The translations under genes and the position numbers were made by a program. Below are positions 17,425-25,685 of a stretch of 64,000 nucleotides of DNA, piece after piece. Every line of letters begins with the position of its first letter. Positions within the stretch are counted from its first letter, which is position 1. Source of the stretch: JBOGXA01 sp050694175 (lineage in GTDB: Bacteria; Actinomycetota; CADDZG01; WHSQ01); NCBI GenBank assembly GCA_050694175.1, contig JBOGXA010000002.1:133945-197944 (forward strand), read 5' to 3'. The notes under the pieces were generated by a model. It searched no databases. It was not told the origin of the DNA and saw nothing but the letters and a program-made list of their open reading frames with translations.

Positions 17425-18990
17425 ATGGCCGAGAAGTTCAAGATCACGTACTCGACGCTGTCCGCGGACAACCCGCAGATGCACAAGAACTATGAAGAGG
17501 GGATCGAGACCGCCAGGTCCTGGTTCGGCCGGGACTATCCGTTCTATGTGAACGGCGATGCCCGAACCAGCGATCGCACCGAGGAGGAGCGATCACCGAT
17601 CGACAACGACATCCTCATCGGGCGTTTCTCCACGGCGACCGACGCAGACGTCGAAGATGCCGTAAAGGCCGCACAGGCTTCGTACGAAGAATGGTCCACC
17701 ACGCCGTGGCGGGAACGGGTGGAGATCATGGGTCGCGCCGCCGAGCTGATCTCCGAGCGCATCTACGAGCTGTCTGCGCTCGTCGCGGTCGAGGTCGGTA
17801 AGAACCGCCTCGAGGCCCTGGGTGAGGTGGAGGAGGCCGCCGACCTCATCCGCTACTACTGCAAGCAGATGACAGCCAACGACGGCTTTGCGGTGCCCAT
17901 GGAGCAGCTCTCGGACACGGAGAAGACCAAGAGCGTCCTGCGCCCCTACGGTGTGTGGGGGGTAATCAGCCCCTTCAACTTCCCGATCGCCCTATCGGGC
18001 GGCCCCGCGGGAGGTGCTCTCGTCGCCGGCAACACCGTCGTGCTCAAGCCCTCCGAGCAGGGTTACCTCATCGCACTCAAGCTCTACGAGGTCTTCAGGG
18101 ATGCGGGTGTGCCGTCCGGTGCGTTTCACGTTCTCGTCGGCCCGGGCGAGACCGTGGGCAACGCCCTCGCCACGCACCCGCACGTCGACGGGCTCACGTT
18201 CACCGGGTCCTATGAAGTCGGCATGAAGATCTACAAGAACTTCGCGGTCGACTATCCGAAGCCGGTGGTAGTCGAGATGGGGGGTAAGAACCCGGCAATC
18301 GTAAGCGCCAAAGCCGACCTCGATCTCGCCGCCGACGGCGTCCTGCGGTCGGCCTACGGGTACAGCGGGCAGAAGTGCTCCGCATGTTCGCGTGTGCTCG
18401 TTCAGTCCGACGTCTACGACGACTTCGTAGCCACACTCGTCGACAAGACGAACGAGGTGAAGGTCGGCAACCCACTCGACAAAGACGTCTATATGGGTCC
18501 CGTCATCGACTCGGAGGCGGTGAAGCGCTTCGAGAACGCCGTCGAGGAGGCGAGGTCGTCGGGACGCGTACTCGCCGGTGGAGATCGGATTACCGATGGC
18601 GCCTTCGGGCGCGGCAACTTCGTGCAGCCGACCGTCGTCGAGGTTCCCACCGACTCGACCGTATGGCGCAATGAGCTGTTCGTCCCGTTCGTTGCCGTGT
18701 CGAAGGTGGATTCGCTACCAGAGGCCCTTAACGAAGCCAACAACACGCCCTACGGCCTCACAGCCGGCTTCTACTCCGAGGAGAGGGGTGAGATCGACTT
18801 CTTCCTACAGGAGATCGAGGCGGGGGTGGTGTACATCAACCGGCGCGCCGGCGCGACCACCGGCGCGTGGCCGGGGGTCCAGCCCTTCGGGGGGTGGAAA
18901 GGCTCGGGGTCCAGCGGCAAGGCAGGTGGGGGTCTCTACTACGTCCAGCTCTACATGCGGGAGCAGAGTCAGACGATCGTCGAGGGCTGA
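17425..18990 (+). CDS. Aldehyde dehydrogenase of the P5C/glutamate-semialdehyde type
   Basis: 521 residues. The catalytic Cys318 is in SGQKCSACSR, the pattern of 1-pyrroline-5-carboxylate dehydrogenases (RocA/PutA domain), and the general base Glu is in VVVEMGGKNPAIV. NAD-binding FNFPIALSGGP and FTGSYEVG are present. It starts 43 bp after kamA with a GGGGGTG site. Known relatives oxidise L-glutamate semialdehyde; in this operon an analogous omega-semialdehyde (3-amino-6-oxohexanoate) is a possible substrate, which is my inference. No PutA-like proline dehydrogenase gene is nearby, so a plain proline pathway is not indicated. Confidence 0.9.
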   Translation: MAEKFKITYSTLSADNPQMHKNYEEGIETARSWFGRDYPFYVNGDARTSDRTEEERSPIDNDILIGRFSTATDADVEDAVKAAQASYEEWSTTPWRERVEIMGRAAELISERIYELSALVAVEVGKNRLEALGEVEEAADLIRYYCKQMTANDGFAVPMEQLSDTEKTKSVLRPYGVWGVISPFNFPIALSGGPAGGALVAGNTVVLKPSEQGYLIALKLYEVFRDAGVPSGAFHVLVGPGETVGNALATHPHVDGLTFTGSYEVGMKIYKNFAVDYPKPVVVEMGGKNPAIVSAKADLDLAADGVLRSAYGYSGQKCSACSRVLVQSDVYDDFVATLVDKTNEVKVGNPLDKDVYMGPVIDSEAVKRFENAVEEARSSGRVLAGGDRITDGAFGRGNFVQPTVVEVPTDSTVWRNELFVPFVAVSKVDSLPEALNEANNTPYGLTAGFYSEERGEIDFFLQEIEAGVVYINRRAGATTGAWPGVQPFGGWKGSGSSGKAGGGLYYVQLYMREQSQTIVEG

Positions 18991-18991
18991 C

Positions 18992-20302
18992 GTGCCGGCC
19001 GCGTACGACGAACTGGCCGCGGTCGTCGAACCGCGCGTCACCGGGGAGGTGCCCGGGCCGAACGCGCGCATGGCGATCGAGAGCGATCGCGAGGTGACGT
19101 CGCCGTCGCTGCCGCGTGCCTATGAGTTCGTGCCCGCGCGCGGCGCCGGAGCGGTCCTCGAGGACGTCGACGGAAACGTGTTCCTCGACTTCAATGCTGG
19201 CATCGCGGTGTGCTCGACGGGACACGCACATCCAGACGTGACCGAGGCAATTGCCGATCAGGCTGCCCGTCTCCTTCACTATTCCGCGTCCGACTTCTAT
19301 CTGCCCATCTATGCCGAGATGTGCAGGCGGCTGGACTCGATCGCACCGATGTCCGGTCCGGCGAGGTCGTTTCTGACGAACTCCGGGACCGAAGCCGTCG
19401 AGGCGGCCATCAAGCTGGCCAGGTACGCCACACACCGGGGGTACGTGATCGGCTTCTTCGGCTCCTTCCACGGCCGTTCCTATGGAAGCGTCTCCGTCAC
19501 CGCGTCGAGTGCGAAGTACAAGAGGGGGTTCGGCCCAATGCTTCCCGGGGTCGTCCACGCGCCCTATGCGGACTCCCTGTACTCGTACACGGACGGTGCA
19601 GACGCGTCGGGTTACATCGAGAACATCCTCTTCAAACGACTCGTGCCGCCCGACGAGGTGGCGGCGATCATCTTCGAGCCCGTGCTCGGCGAGGGCGGAT
19701 ATGTGGTGCCGCAGCAGGCCTGGGTTCGAGGCCTTCGCGATCTGTGCGACCAGCACGGGATACTCCTGGTCGCCGACGAGGTGCAGAGTGGCATGGGCCG
19801 CACGGGAAAGATGTGGGCGATCGAGCATTTCGAGGTCGAGCCGGACATCATCCTGTCCGGGAAGGGGATCGCCAGCGGCCTGCCGCTGGGGGCTATGACC
19901 GCCCGCTCTGAGCTGATGAAATGGGAGCCGGGCGCACACGGCTCGACGTACGGCGGCAATCCGGTCGCCTGTGCCGCGGGCCTGGTAACAATCGACCTCA
20001 TCGAGAAGGAGCTGATCGCGAACGCCGACGCCGTCGGCGCTCAGCTGCGCGAGGGCCTCGCCCCGCTGACGGATCACCACGTCGTGACCGATGTGCGCGG
20101 TCTCGGGCTCATGATCGGCATCGAGTTCTCGTCGGAGGAGATCGCCGACCGAGTGGAGACCGAATGCTTCCGGAGGGGGCTCCTCGTCCTCCGGGCGGGG
20201 GACAGGGCGATCCGCATGTCTCCGCCCCTCGTGATCAACTCCGCCCAGGCGACCACCGGTCTGCGCATCTTCAGAGAGGTCGTCGGGCTAGTAAATGGGT
20301 AG
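18992..20302 (+). CDS. Class III aminotransferase (4-aminobutyrate/acetylornithine type)
   Basis: 436 residues from GTG 18992, one base after the ALDH stop; the frame is open upstream but there it overlaps ALDH. PLP Lys291 is in LSGKGIASGLPLG, with the preceding Asp in VADEVQSGMGRTG, and NSGTEAVEAAIKLAR near the phosphate site. The nearest style is GabT/ArgD, enzymes that remove a terminal (omega) amino group onto 2-oxoglutarate. Here it may act on the 6-amino group of beta-lysine. Overlaps the CoA-transferase alpha gene by 8 bp. Confidence 0.9.
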   Translation: MPAAYDELAAVVEPRVTGEVPGPNARMAIESDREVTSPSLPRAYEFVPARGAGAVLEDVDGNVFLDFNAGIAVCSTGHAHPDVTEAIADQAARLLHYSASDFYLPIYAEMCRRLDSIAPMSGPARSFLTNSGTEAVEAAIKLARYATHRGYVIGFFGSFHGRSYGSVSVTASSAKYKRGFGPMLPGVVHAPYADSLYSYTDGADASGYIENILFKRLVPPDEVAAIIFEPVLGEGGYVVPQQAWVRGLRDLCDQHGILLVADEVQSGMGRTGKMWAIEHFEVEPDIILSGKGIASGLPLGAMTARSELMKWEPGAHGSTYGGNPVACAAGLVTIDLIEKELIANADAVGAQLREGLAPLTDHHVVTDVRGLGLMIGIEFSSEEIADRVETECFRRGLLVLRAGDRAIRMSPPLVINSAQATTGLRIFREVVGLVNG

Positions 20303-21212
20303 CAAGGTCGCCACGATGCGCGACGCGGTCGCCGGCCTCGTGCGCGACGGCGACACAGTCGCGATCGAGGGCTTCACCCATCTCATCTGCTTCGCCGCAG
20401 GCCACGAGATTATCCGGCAGGATCGCCGCGACCTGACGCTGTGCCGGCTCACCCCCGACGTCGTGTACGACCAGATGATCGGAGCGGGAGTCGCGTCCAA
20501 GCTTGTGTTCTCGTGGCTCGGGAACCCCGGGGTGGGATCGCTCCACGCGATCCGCAGGCGGGTCGAACGCGCCGACCCCGCACCTCTCGACATCGAGGAG
20601 TACAGCCACTTCGGAATGGTGTCGCGCTACGTCGCCGGAGCCTCGGGTTTGCCGTTCATGCCGCTCCGCAGCTACTTCGCGAGCGATTTGCCCAAGGCAA
20701 ACGGACGGATCGTCCCCATCGAGTCGCCCTACGGCGACGAGACCGTCTACGCGGTGCCCCCGCTGAGGCCGGATGTCGCCATCGTGCACACACAGCGGGC
20801 CGACGCCGGCGGCAACGCACAGATCTGGGGATTTCTCGGTTGCCAAAAGGAAGCCGCCTTCGCGGCCGAGCGAGTGATCGTCGTGTGCGAGGAGATCGTC
20901 GATTCGTCCGTGATCCGCGCCGACCCCAACCGCACCGTGATCCCGGGGCTGATCGTTGACGCGGTGGTCGAGGAGCCACGCGGGTGCCACCCTTCGTTCG
21001 CGCAGGGCTACTACGACCGGGACAACCGCTTCTACGTCGAATGGGACGCCGTCAGCCGCGACTCCGAGAGGCTCGAGTCATGGCTGAAGGAATGGGTGCA
21101 CGGGTGCGAGTCGCATGCGGAGTACGTCGACAAGCTCGGAGAGCGCCGGTGGAAAGAGCTGACGCCGGGGGAGGCGTGGTCGGGGGCGGTCGACTACGGA
21201 CATTATGGATAG
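20295..21212 (+). CDS. CoA transferase, alpha subunit (GctA/CatI-like)
   Basis: 305 residues. MRDAVAGLVRDGDTVAIEGFTH at the start, with the G-F motif of family I CoA-transferase alpha subunits, then RVERADPAPLDIEEYSHFGM, and DVAIVHTQRADAGGNAQIWG late. The style is that of glutaconate CoA transferase GctA, the group which also contains 3-oxoadipate CoA transferases of the CatI type and the IpdA hydrolases. It forms an alpha-beta complex with the next gene product (8-bp overlap). The substrate cannot be read from the alpha subunit. Confidence 0.88.
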   Translation: MGSKVATMRDAVAGLVRDGDTVAIEGFTHLICFAAGHEIIRQDRRDLTLCRLTPDVVYDQMIGAGVASKLVFSWLGNPGVGSLHAIRRRVERADPAPLDIEEYSHFGMVSRYVAGASGLPFMPLRSYFASDLPKANGRIVPIESPYGDETVYAVPPLRPDVAIVHTQRADAGGNAQIWGFLGCQKEAAFAAERVIVVCEEIVDSSVIRADPNRTVIPGLIVDAVVEEPRGCHPSFAQGYYDRDNRFYVEWDAVSRDSERLESWLKEWVHGCESHAEYVDKLGERRWKELTPGEAWSGAVDYGHYG

Positions 21213-21966
21213 TTCATACACACCCGCCGAGATGATGATCGTCGCCTCCGCGCGCCAGCTTGCCAGCGAGCACGTCTGCTTCGTGGGCATCGGCCCCCCG
21301 AATATCGCCTGCAACCTCGCGGTGCGCACGGTTGCGCCCGAGCTCGAGCTCGTCTACGAGGCGGGGGTGTTCGGATCGAACCCGCAGCGGCTGCCGCTGT
21401 CGATCGGGGACCCCACACTCATCACCGGATCCGTGGCCGTCACCAACATGTTCGAGCTCTTTGCCTATTACCTCCAACGCGGGCTCGTGGACGTCGCCTT
21501 TCTAGGCGCGTCGCAGATCGATCGCCGCGGCAACATCAACACGACCGTCATAGGCGACTACCGAAAGCCGGTGGTACGGCTGCCCGGCTCGGGAGGGGCA
21601 TGCGAGATCTCGATCAACGCCCGCAAGGTGTTCGTCATCATGCCTCAGTCGTCCCGCTCCTTCGTCGAAGAGGTCGATTTCGTCACGAGCCCCGGCCACG
21701 TCGAGGGTGGGCGGCCCGAGTCGTGGCCCGGCGGGGGCCCGGAGGTCGTCGTCACGGGCCATGGTGTGCATCGCTTCGACGACTCGGGCGAGATGTACCT
21801 TGCGAGCGTGCATCCTGGAGTTACGGTCGACGAGGTGGTGGCCAACACGGGCTGGGAGCTATCGATCGCAGGCGATCTCGAGACCACCCCGCCCCCGAGC
21901 GAGCTGGAGCTGAGCCTCGTTCGCGACCGACTCGATCCCGATGGCATCTACACCCGGGGCAGATGA
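21205..21966 (+). CDS. CoA transferase, beta subunit (GctB/CatJ-like)
   Basis: 253 residues. The catalytic Glu that forms the glutamyl-CoA thioester in this family is probably Glu52 in LVYEAGVFG; IGPPNIACNLA and DVAFLGASQIDRRGNINTT are other conserved parts. Because the Glu is present it is a transferase candidate rather than an IpdB-type hydrolase, which lacks it. It overlaps the alpha gene upstream and the second aminotransferase downstream (ATGA), so subunits and aminotransferase are made together. Possible substrates: glutaconate, 3-oxoadipate or another dicarboxylate. Confidence 0.88.
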   Translation: MDSSYTPAEMMIVASARQLASEHVCFVGIGPPNIACNLAVRTVAPELELVYEAGVFGSNPQRLPLSIGDPTLITGSVAVTNMFELFAYYLQRGLVDVAFLGASQIDRRGNINTTVIGDYRKPVVRLPGSGGACEISINARKVFVIMPQSSRSFVEEVDFVTSPGHVEGGRPESWPGGGPEVVVTGHGVHRFDDSGEMYLASVHPGVTVDEVVANTGWELSIAGDLETTPPPSELELSLVRDRLDPDGIYTRGR

Positions 21967-23279
21967 GCCGCGTCTTTCCGCGCGTTCTCGGCCGGAACCT
22001 TCCGATGGTAGAGCGCGGCGAAGGCGCGCTCGTGTGGGACACCGCGGGCACGCGCTACATCGACGCAGCTGGAGGCGCGATCGTCGTGGGCATCGGTCAC
22101 GGGGACCGCACGGTCATCGACGCCCTCACGCGGCAAGCGAACAAAATCTCCTACACCCACGGCACCCAGTTCACCAGTGAGCCCCTCGAGGAGTATGCGG
22201 TGCAAGTCGCGCCGCTGCTACCGGTCGACGATGCGCGCATCTATCCCGTGTCGGGAGGGAGCGAAGCGGTGGAGACCGCCCTCAAAATCGCACGCGCCTA
22301 TTTCGTCGCCACCGGTCGGGAGTCGCGTCACAAGGTGATCGCCCGGGCCGGTTCGTACCACGGGAACACGCGCGGGGCGCTCGACGCGTCCGGACGCGAG
22401 ACGCTGCGCGCCCCATATGCGCCGTGGCTCGGACGAACTGTGCGGGTGCCGGCGGTCTACGAGTACCGGTGCACCTTCGAGGAGCACCCGATCGGCTGCG
22501 CCGACGCCCACGCCCAGCTCCTCGACAAGACAATCCGGCGTGAGGGCCCGGACACGGTGGCGTGCTTCATCGCCGAGCCGGTGGTGGGTGCGGCACTCGG
22601 GGCGGCGGTGCCGTCGCCGGGCTACTGGGATGCGATCGAGTCGGTATGTCGCGAGCATGGCGTGCTCATCATCACCGACGAGGTCATGACGGGATTCGGG
22701 CGAACGGGAACGATGTTCGCGTGCGAGCACTGGGGGGTCAGGCCCGACATCGTCGCGGCCGGCAAGGGCGCGTCGTCCGGCTACTGGCCCTTTGGGTTCG
22801 CGGCGTGCTCGAGCGAGATCTTCGAGGCTCTTTCGCGAACGGGTTTCGCGCACGGCTTCACGTATTCGCACTCGGTGGTCGGCGCGGCCGTAGCGGGGGC
22901 CGTTCTCGAGCGGCTGCGCGCCGACGATCTCGTCGCGGCCTCCCGCGAGGTGGGCGAGATGCTCCTCAAGCTGCTCGCCGAGGCCGTCGGCGAGCATCCC
23001 AACGTCGGCGACATCCGCGGCCTCGGCGCAATGATTGGGATCGAGATCGTGGCGGACCGTGGCGACAAGACCCCGTTTCCCCGCGACCGTAAGGTTACCG
23101 AGCAGCTCCTGCTCGCGGCCCACCAGCGGGGCGTCCTCCTGTACCCATCGACGGGCGGGGCAAACGGTCGCGACGGCGACGTCGTCATGCTGGGCCCACC
23201 GTTCGTGATAACCGAGGATCAGATTCAGGAGGTGGTCGCGACGCTGACCGGGGTCGTGAGCGACCTCCTGAGCCAATGA
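21963..23279 (+). CDS. Second class III aminotransferase
   Basis: 438 residues from ATG 21963, overlapping the stop of the CoA transferase beta gene. PLP Lys268 is in GKGASSGYWPFG; IITDEVMTGFGRTG and YPVSGGSEAVETALKIAR are the standard motifs. It differs from the first aminotransferase and is closer in style to beta-alanine/omega-amino-acid:pyruvate enzymes, which handle beta-amino acids. It could remove the 3-amino group of a beta-amino acid in the proposed pathway. Overlaps the next gene by 4 bp. Confidence 0.9.
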   Translation: MSRVFPRVLGRNLPMVERGEGALVWDTAGTRYIDAAGGAIVVGIGHGDRTVIDALTRQANKISYTHGTQFTSEPLEEYAVQVAPLLPVDDARIYPVSGGSEAVETALKIARAYFVATGRESRHKVIARAGSYHGNTRGALDASGRETLRAPYAPWLGRTVRVPAVYEYRCTFEEHPIGCADAHAQLLDKTIRREGPDTVACFIAEPVVGAALGAAVPSPGYWDAIESVCREHGVLIITDEVMTGFGRTGTMFACEHWGVRPDIVAAGKGASSGYWPFGFAACSSEIFEALSRTGFAHGFTYSHSVVGAAVAGAVLERLRADDLVAASREVGEMLLKLLAEAVGEHPNVGDIRGLGAMIGIEIVADRGDKTPFPRDRKVTEQLLLAAHQRGVLLYPSTGGANGRDGDVVMLGPPFVITEDQIQEVVATLTGVVSDLLSQ

Positions 23280-24814
23280 GCTCCACGCTATTCGCCGGCG
23301 GACTGGTGCGGACGCTCGACGGTGACGGGGTCGCGGATTGGGTACTTGTCGAGGATCGGGTGATCGTCGGAACCGGCCCGCGTGACGACCTTCCCGACGC
23401 CGATCGCATCATCTACCTCGACGGCATGACACTCGTCCCCGCGTTCTGCGACGGGCACGTCCACCTTCCGGCGACGGGGCTCTACGAGGCCGGGCTCGAC
23501 TTCCGCGGTGAGGCCTCGGCCGCTACGATCCTCGACGCGTACCGGGGGCGCGCGGAAAAGGGGCCGTGGATGATCTTCGGGGGAAACTTCGAAGACCCCC
23601 TCGACCGTCCGCTGTCCCGTCGCGACCTCGACGCCGCGGTGGGGGAGCGCCATGCGCTTCTCGCCCGCGCCGACATGCACTCGTGCATCGTGTCGACAAC
23701 GCTCCTGCGCGAGCTCGACGTCTCCGGCCTCGAGGGCGTCGATGTCGTCGACGGGGTGCCCACCGGTTACCTGCGAGAGAAGGCGGCCGCGACTGCATGG
23801 CGCTGGTTCGACGCGAACCTTCCGCGCGACCAGGCGAAGGACGCGATCAAGGCCGCGGTGCGGCGCGCCTATTCGAAGGGCGTGGGTAGCGTCAACGAGA
23901 TGCACGTCGTCGAGTGGCGCGGGTGGGAATCGCTCCATGTGTTGCGCGACGTCGCCCGTGAGGTCGCCCTCGATATCCGCCCGTGCGTCGCCATTGCCGA
24001 CGTCGCCGCGATCAGAGAGCTGGATCTGCCGCGTATCGGGGGCGACTGGTTCCTCGACGGTTCGTTCGGGTCGCACACGGCGTGGCTGACCGAGCCCTAC
24101 GACCCGCCTCCGCCCCCGGGCTCACCGCCGGCCGGGATCGCGTACCGGACCGACCGCGAGGTGCTCGAGTTCTTCACCGCCGCGCAGACGGCCGGGTTGC
24201 AGGCGGGTGTGCACGCGATCGGCGATGCGGCGATAGAGCAAGCGATCGCAGCGTGGGAGGCCGTGGCGAATCGGGCAGGCGTCGAAGCCGTCCGCGCGCC
24301 TCGCCACCGCATCGAGCACTTCGAGTGCGCGAGCGACGATCACATCGCCCGGGCCGCCCACCTCGGTCTCGCTGCGAGCGTCCAACCTGCGTTCGACCAT
24401 TACTGGGGCGGCGAAGACGGCCTCTACGCACGCCGGATGGGGTGGGAGCGAGCGTCGACCATGAACCGGTTCAAGTCGATGATCGATGCCGGGCTCGTGG
24501 TGGGGGCCGGCTCAGACTCGACCGTCACACCGCTCGATCCGTTCCTGCAGATGGCGTCCCTGCGCGCCCACCACCTGCCATCGGAAAGAATCGACGGCGT
24601 CACCGCGTTGCGTCTCCACACAGCCGGTTCTCAGGCCCTCACATGCAGCGAGCAGGAGCTCGGCACCCTCGCTCCCGGCATGGGCGCGGACATGGCATTG
24701 CTCGACCGGGATCCGGTGGAGTCCGACGTCGACTCGCTGCTCGCGTCGGAGGTCGCCGGCACGTGGGTCGGCGGGGTGCGGGTGTGGCCCCCGGAGGCGG
24801 CGGAAGGCGAGTAG
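23276..24814 (+). CDS. Metal-dependent amidohydrolase (YtcJ/amidohydrolase-3 family)
   Basis: 512 residues. Metal ligands visible: FCDGHVHL near residue 62, VHAIGDAAIEQA and HRIEHFECAS for the later histidines, and GSDSTVTPLDP for the final Asp. The N- and C-terminal parts form the usual small beta-sandwich (GMTLVPAF, LAPGMGADMALLDRD). The family hydrolyses N-formyl, N-acyl or imide bonds; the natural substrate is unknown. Its 4-bp overlap makes it the last member of the coupled chain, so it may feed the aminomutase pathway by freeing an N-acyl amino acid. Confidence 0.88.
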   Translation: MSSTLFAGGLVRTLDGDGVADWVLVEDRVIVGTGPRDDLPDADRIIYLDGMTLVPAFCDGHVHLPATGLYEAGLDFRGEASAATILDAYRGRAEKGPWMIFGGNFEDPLDRPLSRRDLDAAVGERHALLARADMHSCIVSTTLLRELDVSGLEGVDVVDGVPTGYLREKAAATAWRWFDANLPRDQAKDAIKAAVRRAYSKGVGSVNEMHVVEWRGWESLHVLRDVAREVALDIRPCVAIADVAAIRELDLPRIGGDWFLDGSFGSHTAWLTEPYDPPPPPGSPPAGIAYRTDREVLEFFTAAQTAGLQAGVHAIGDAAIEQAIAAWEAVANRAGVEAVRAPRHRIEHFECASDDHIARAAHLGLAASVQPAFDHYWGGEDGLYARRMGWERASTMNRFKSMIDAGLVVGAGSDSTVTPLDPFLQMASLRAHHLPSERIDGVTALRLHTAGSQALTCSEQELGTLAPGMGADMALLDRDPVESDVDSLLASEVAGTWVGGVRVWPPEAAEGE

Positions 24815-24829
24815 CGGTGCGGCCCAACG

Positions 24830-24880
24830 CGTCGAGCGTTCACTTGACCCTTCATTACGTGGTCAAACGCACGCTCGACG
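24830..24880. promoter_or_regulatory. Two-storey inverted repeat after the KamA operon
   Basis: CGTCGAGCGT (24830-24839) pairs with ACGCTCGACG (24871-24880), and inside that TTGACC (24844-24849) pairs with GGTCAA (24861-24866) with an 11-base loop. It lies 16 bp after the amidohydrolase stop and 86 bp before the HAD gene. No T-run follows, so it may be an attenuator or protein operator rather than a simple terminator. Confidence 0.55.
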
Positions 24881-24965
24881 GGAGCGCCCCTCCCGTCGCA
24901 GGCAAGTCGGCTACGCTGCTGAAGCCGCCGCCGATTCTCCAGAGATTCTCCAAAGGGGTGATTTC

Positions 24966-25685
24966 GTGGCCAAGAGGGTCAACGGCATCCGAGCAGTCAC
25001 ATACGACTGCTGGGGCACGCTACTGCGGGACCGCGATTGGGAGGGCGCCATGGAGGCACGAAGGGGCGCCCTTTCTCGTTGTCTGGACATCGACGAGGCC
25101 GCCGCGGAGGCGCTCCTCCAGGATGCGTGGGCGCGCCACGACGAGGCATGGAAGCAGGTCGAGACCTTCGGCCCCGGGCGCATGGCCGCCTACTGCCTCG
25201 AGCAGAGGGGCGTCACCGACGACGAGATCATCAAGGGTCTCACTCGCGAGTTCGAGGAGGCAAGCATGATCGCGGGGGTGGAGGCCGTTGCCGGCGCGGC
25301 CGGCACGCTGGCGGAGCTCGAGCGCGCCGGCATCCGCCGGGCTCTGATCTGCGACACGGGCTTCACTCCCGGCCGGGTGGTCCGTACGCTTCTGACCGAC
25401 GCGGGCCTCATCGAGTACCTGGAGGTGCTCTGCTTCTCGGATGAGGTTGGGGTTCCGAAGCCGGGCCACGACATCTTCGCCAAAGCCCTAGCCGAACTCG
25501 GCGTTCGCCCACCTGAGGCCGTACACGTCGGAGACCTGCGGCGCACCGACATCGCCGGAGCACATGACATCGGGATGCGCTCGGCTCGATTTCGCGGCGT
25601 GCACGACGACCGCTCGGATTTTACCGAAGCAGACCTTGTAATCGACCGGCACGAACAGCTTCTCGAAGCGATTGGACTCGGCTAA
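24966..25685 (+). CDS. HAD-superfamily hydrolase
   Basis: 239 residues from GTG 24966 with an AAAGGGGTG ribosome site; the long open frame upstream overlaps the amidohydrolase. Motif I is YDCWGTLL (nucleophile Asp), motif II around LICDTGFTP, motif III Lys in VGVPKPGHD, motif IV VGDLRRTDIAGA. It is a subfamily I HAD phosphatase/dehalogenase-like enzyme, close to phosphoglycolate-phosphatase-like or haloacid-dehalogenase-like proteins. It has its own leader with hairpins. Its last 65 bp overlap the convergent RTX gene. Confidence 0.85.
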   Translation: MAKRVNGIRAVTYDCWGTLLRDRDWEGAMEARRGALSRCLDIDEAAAEALLQDAWARHDEAWKQVETFGPGRMAAYCLEQRGVTDDEIIKGLTREFEEASMIAGVEAVAGAAGTLAELERAGIRRALICDTGFTPGRVVRTLLTDAGLIEYLEVLCFSDEVGVPKPGHDIFAKALAELGVRPPEAVHVGDLRRTDIAGAHDIGMRSARFRGVHDDRSDFTEADLVIDRHEQLLEAIGLG

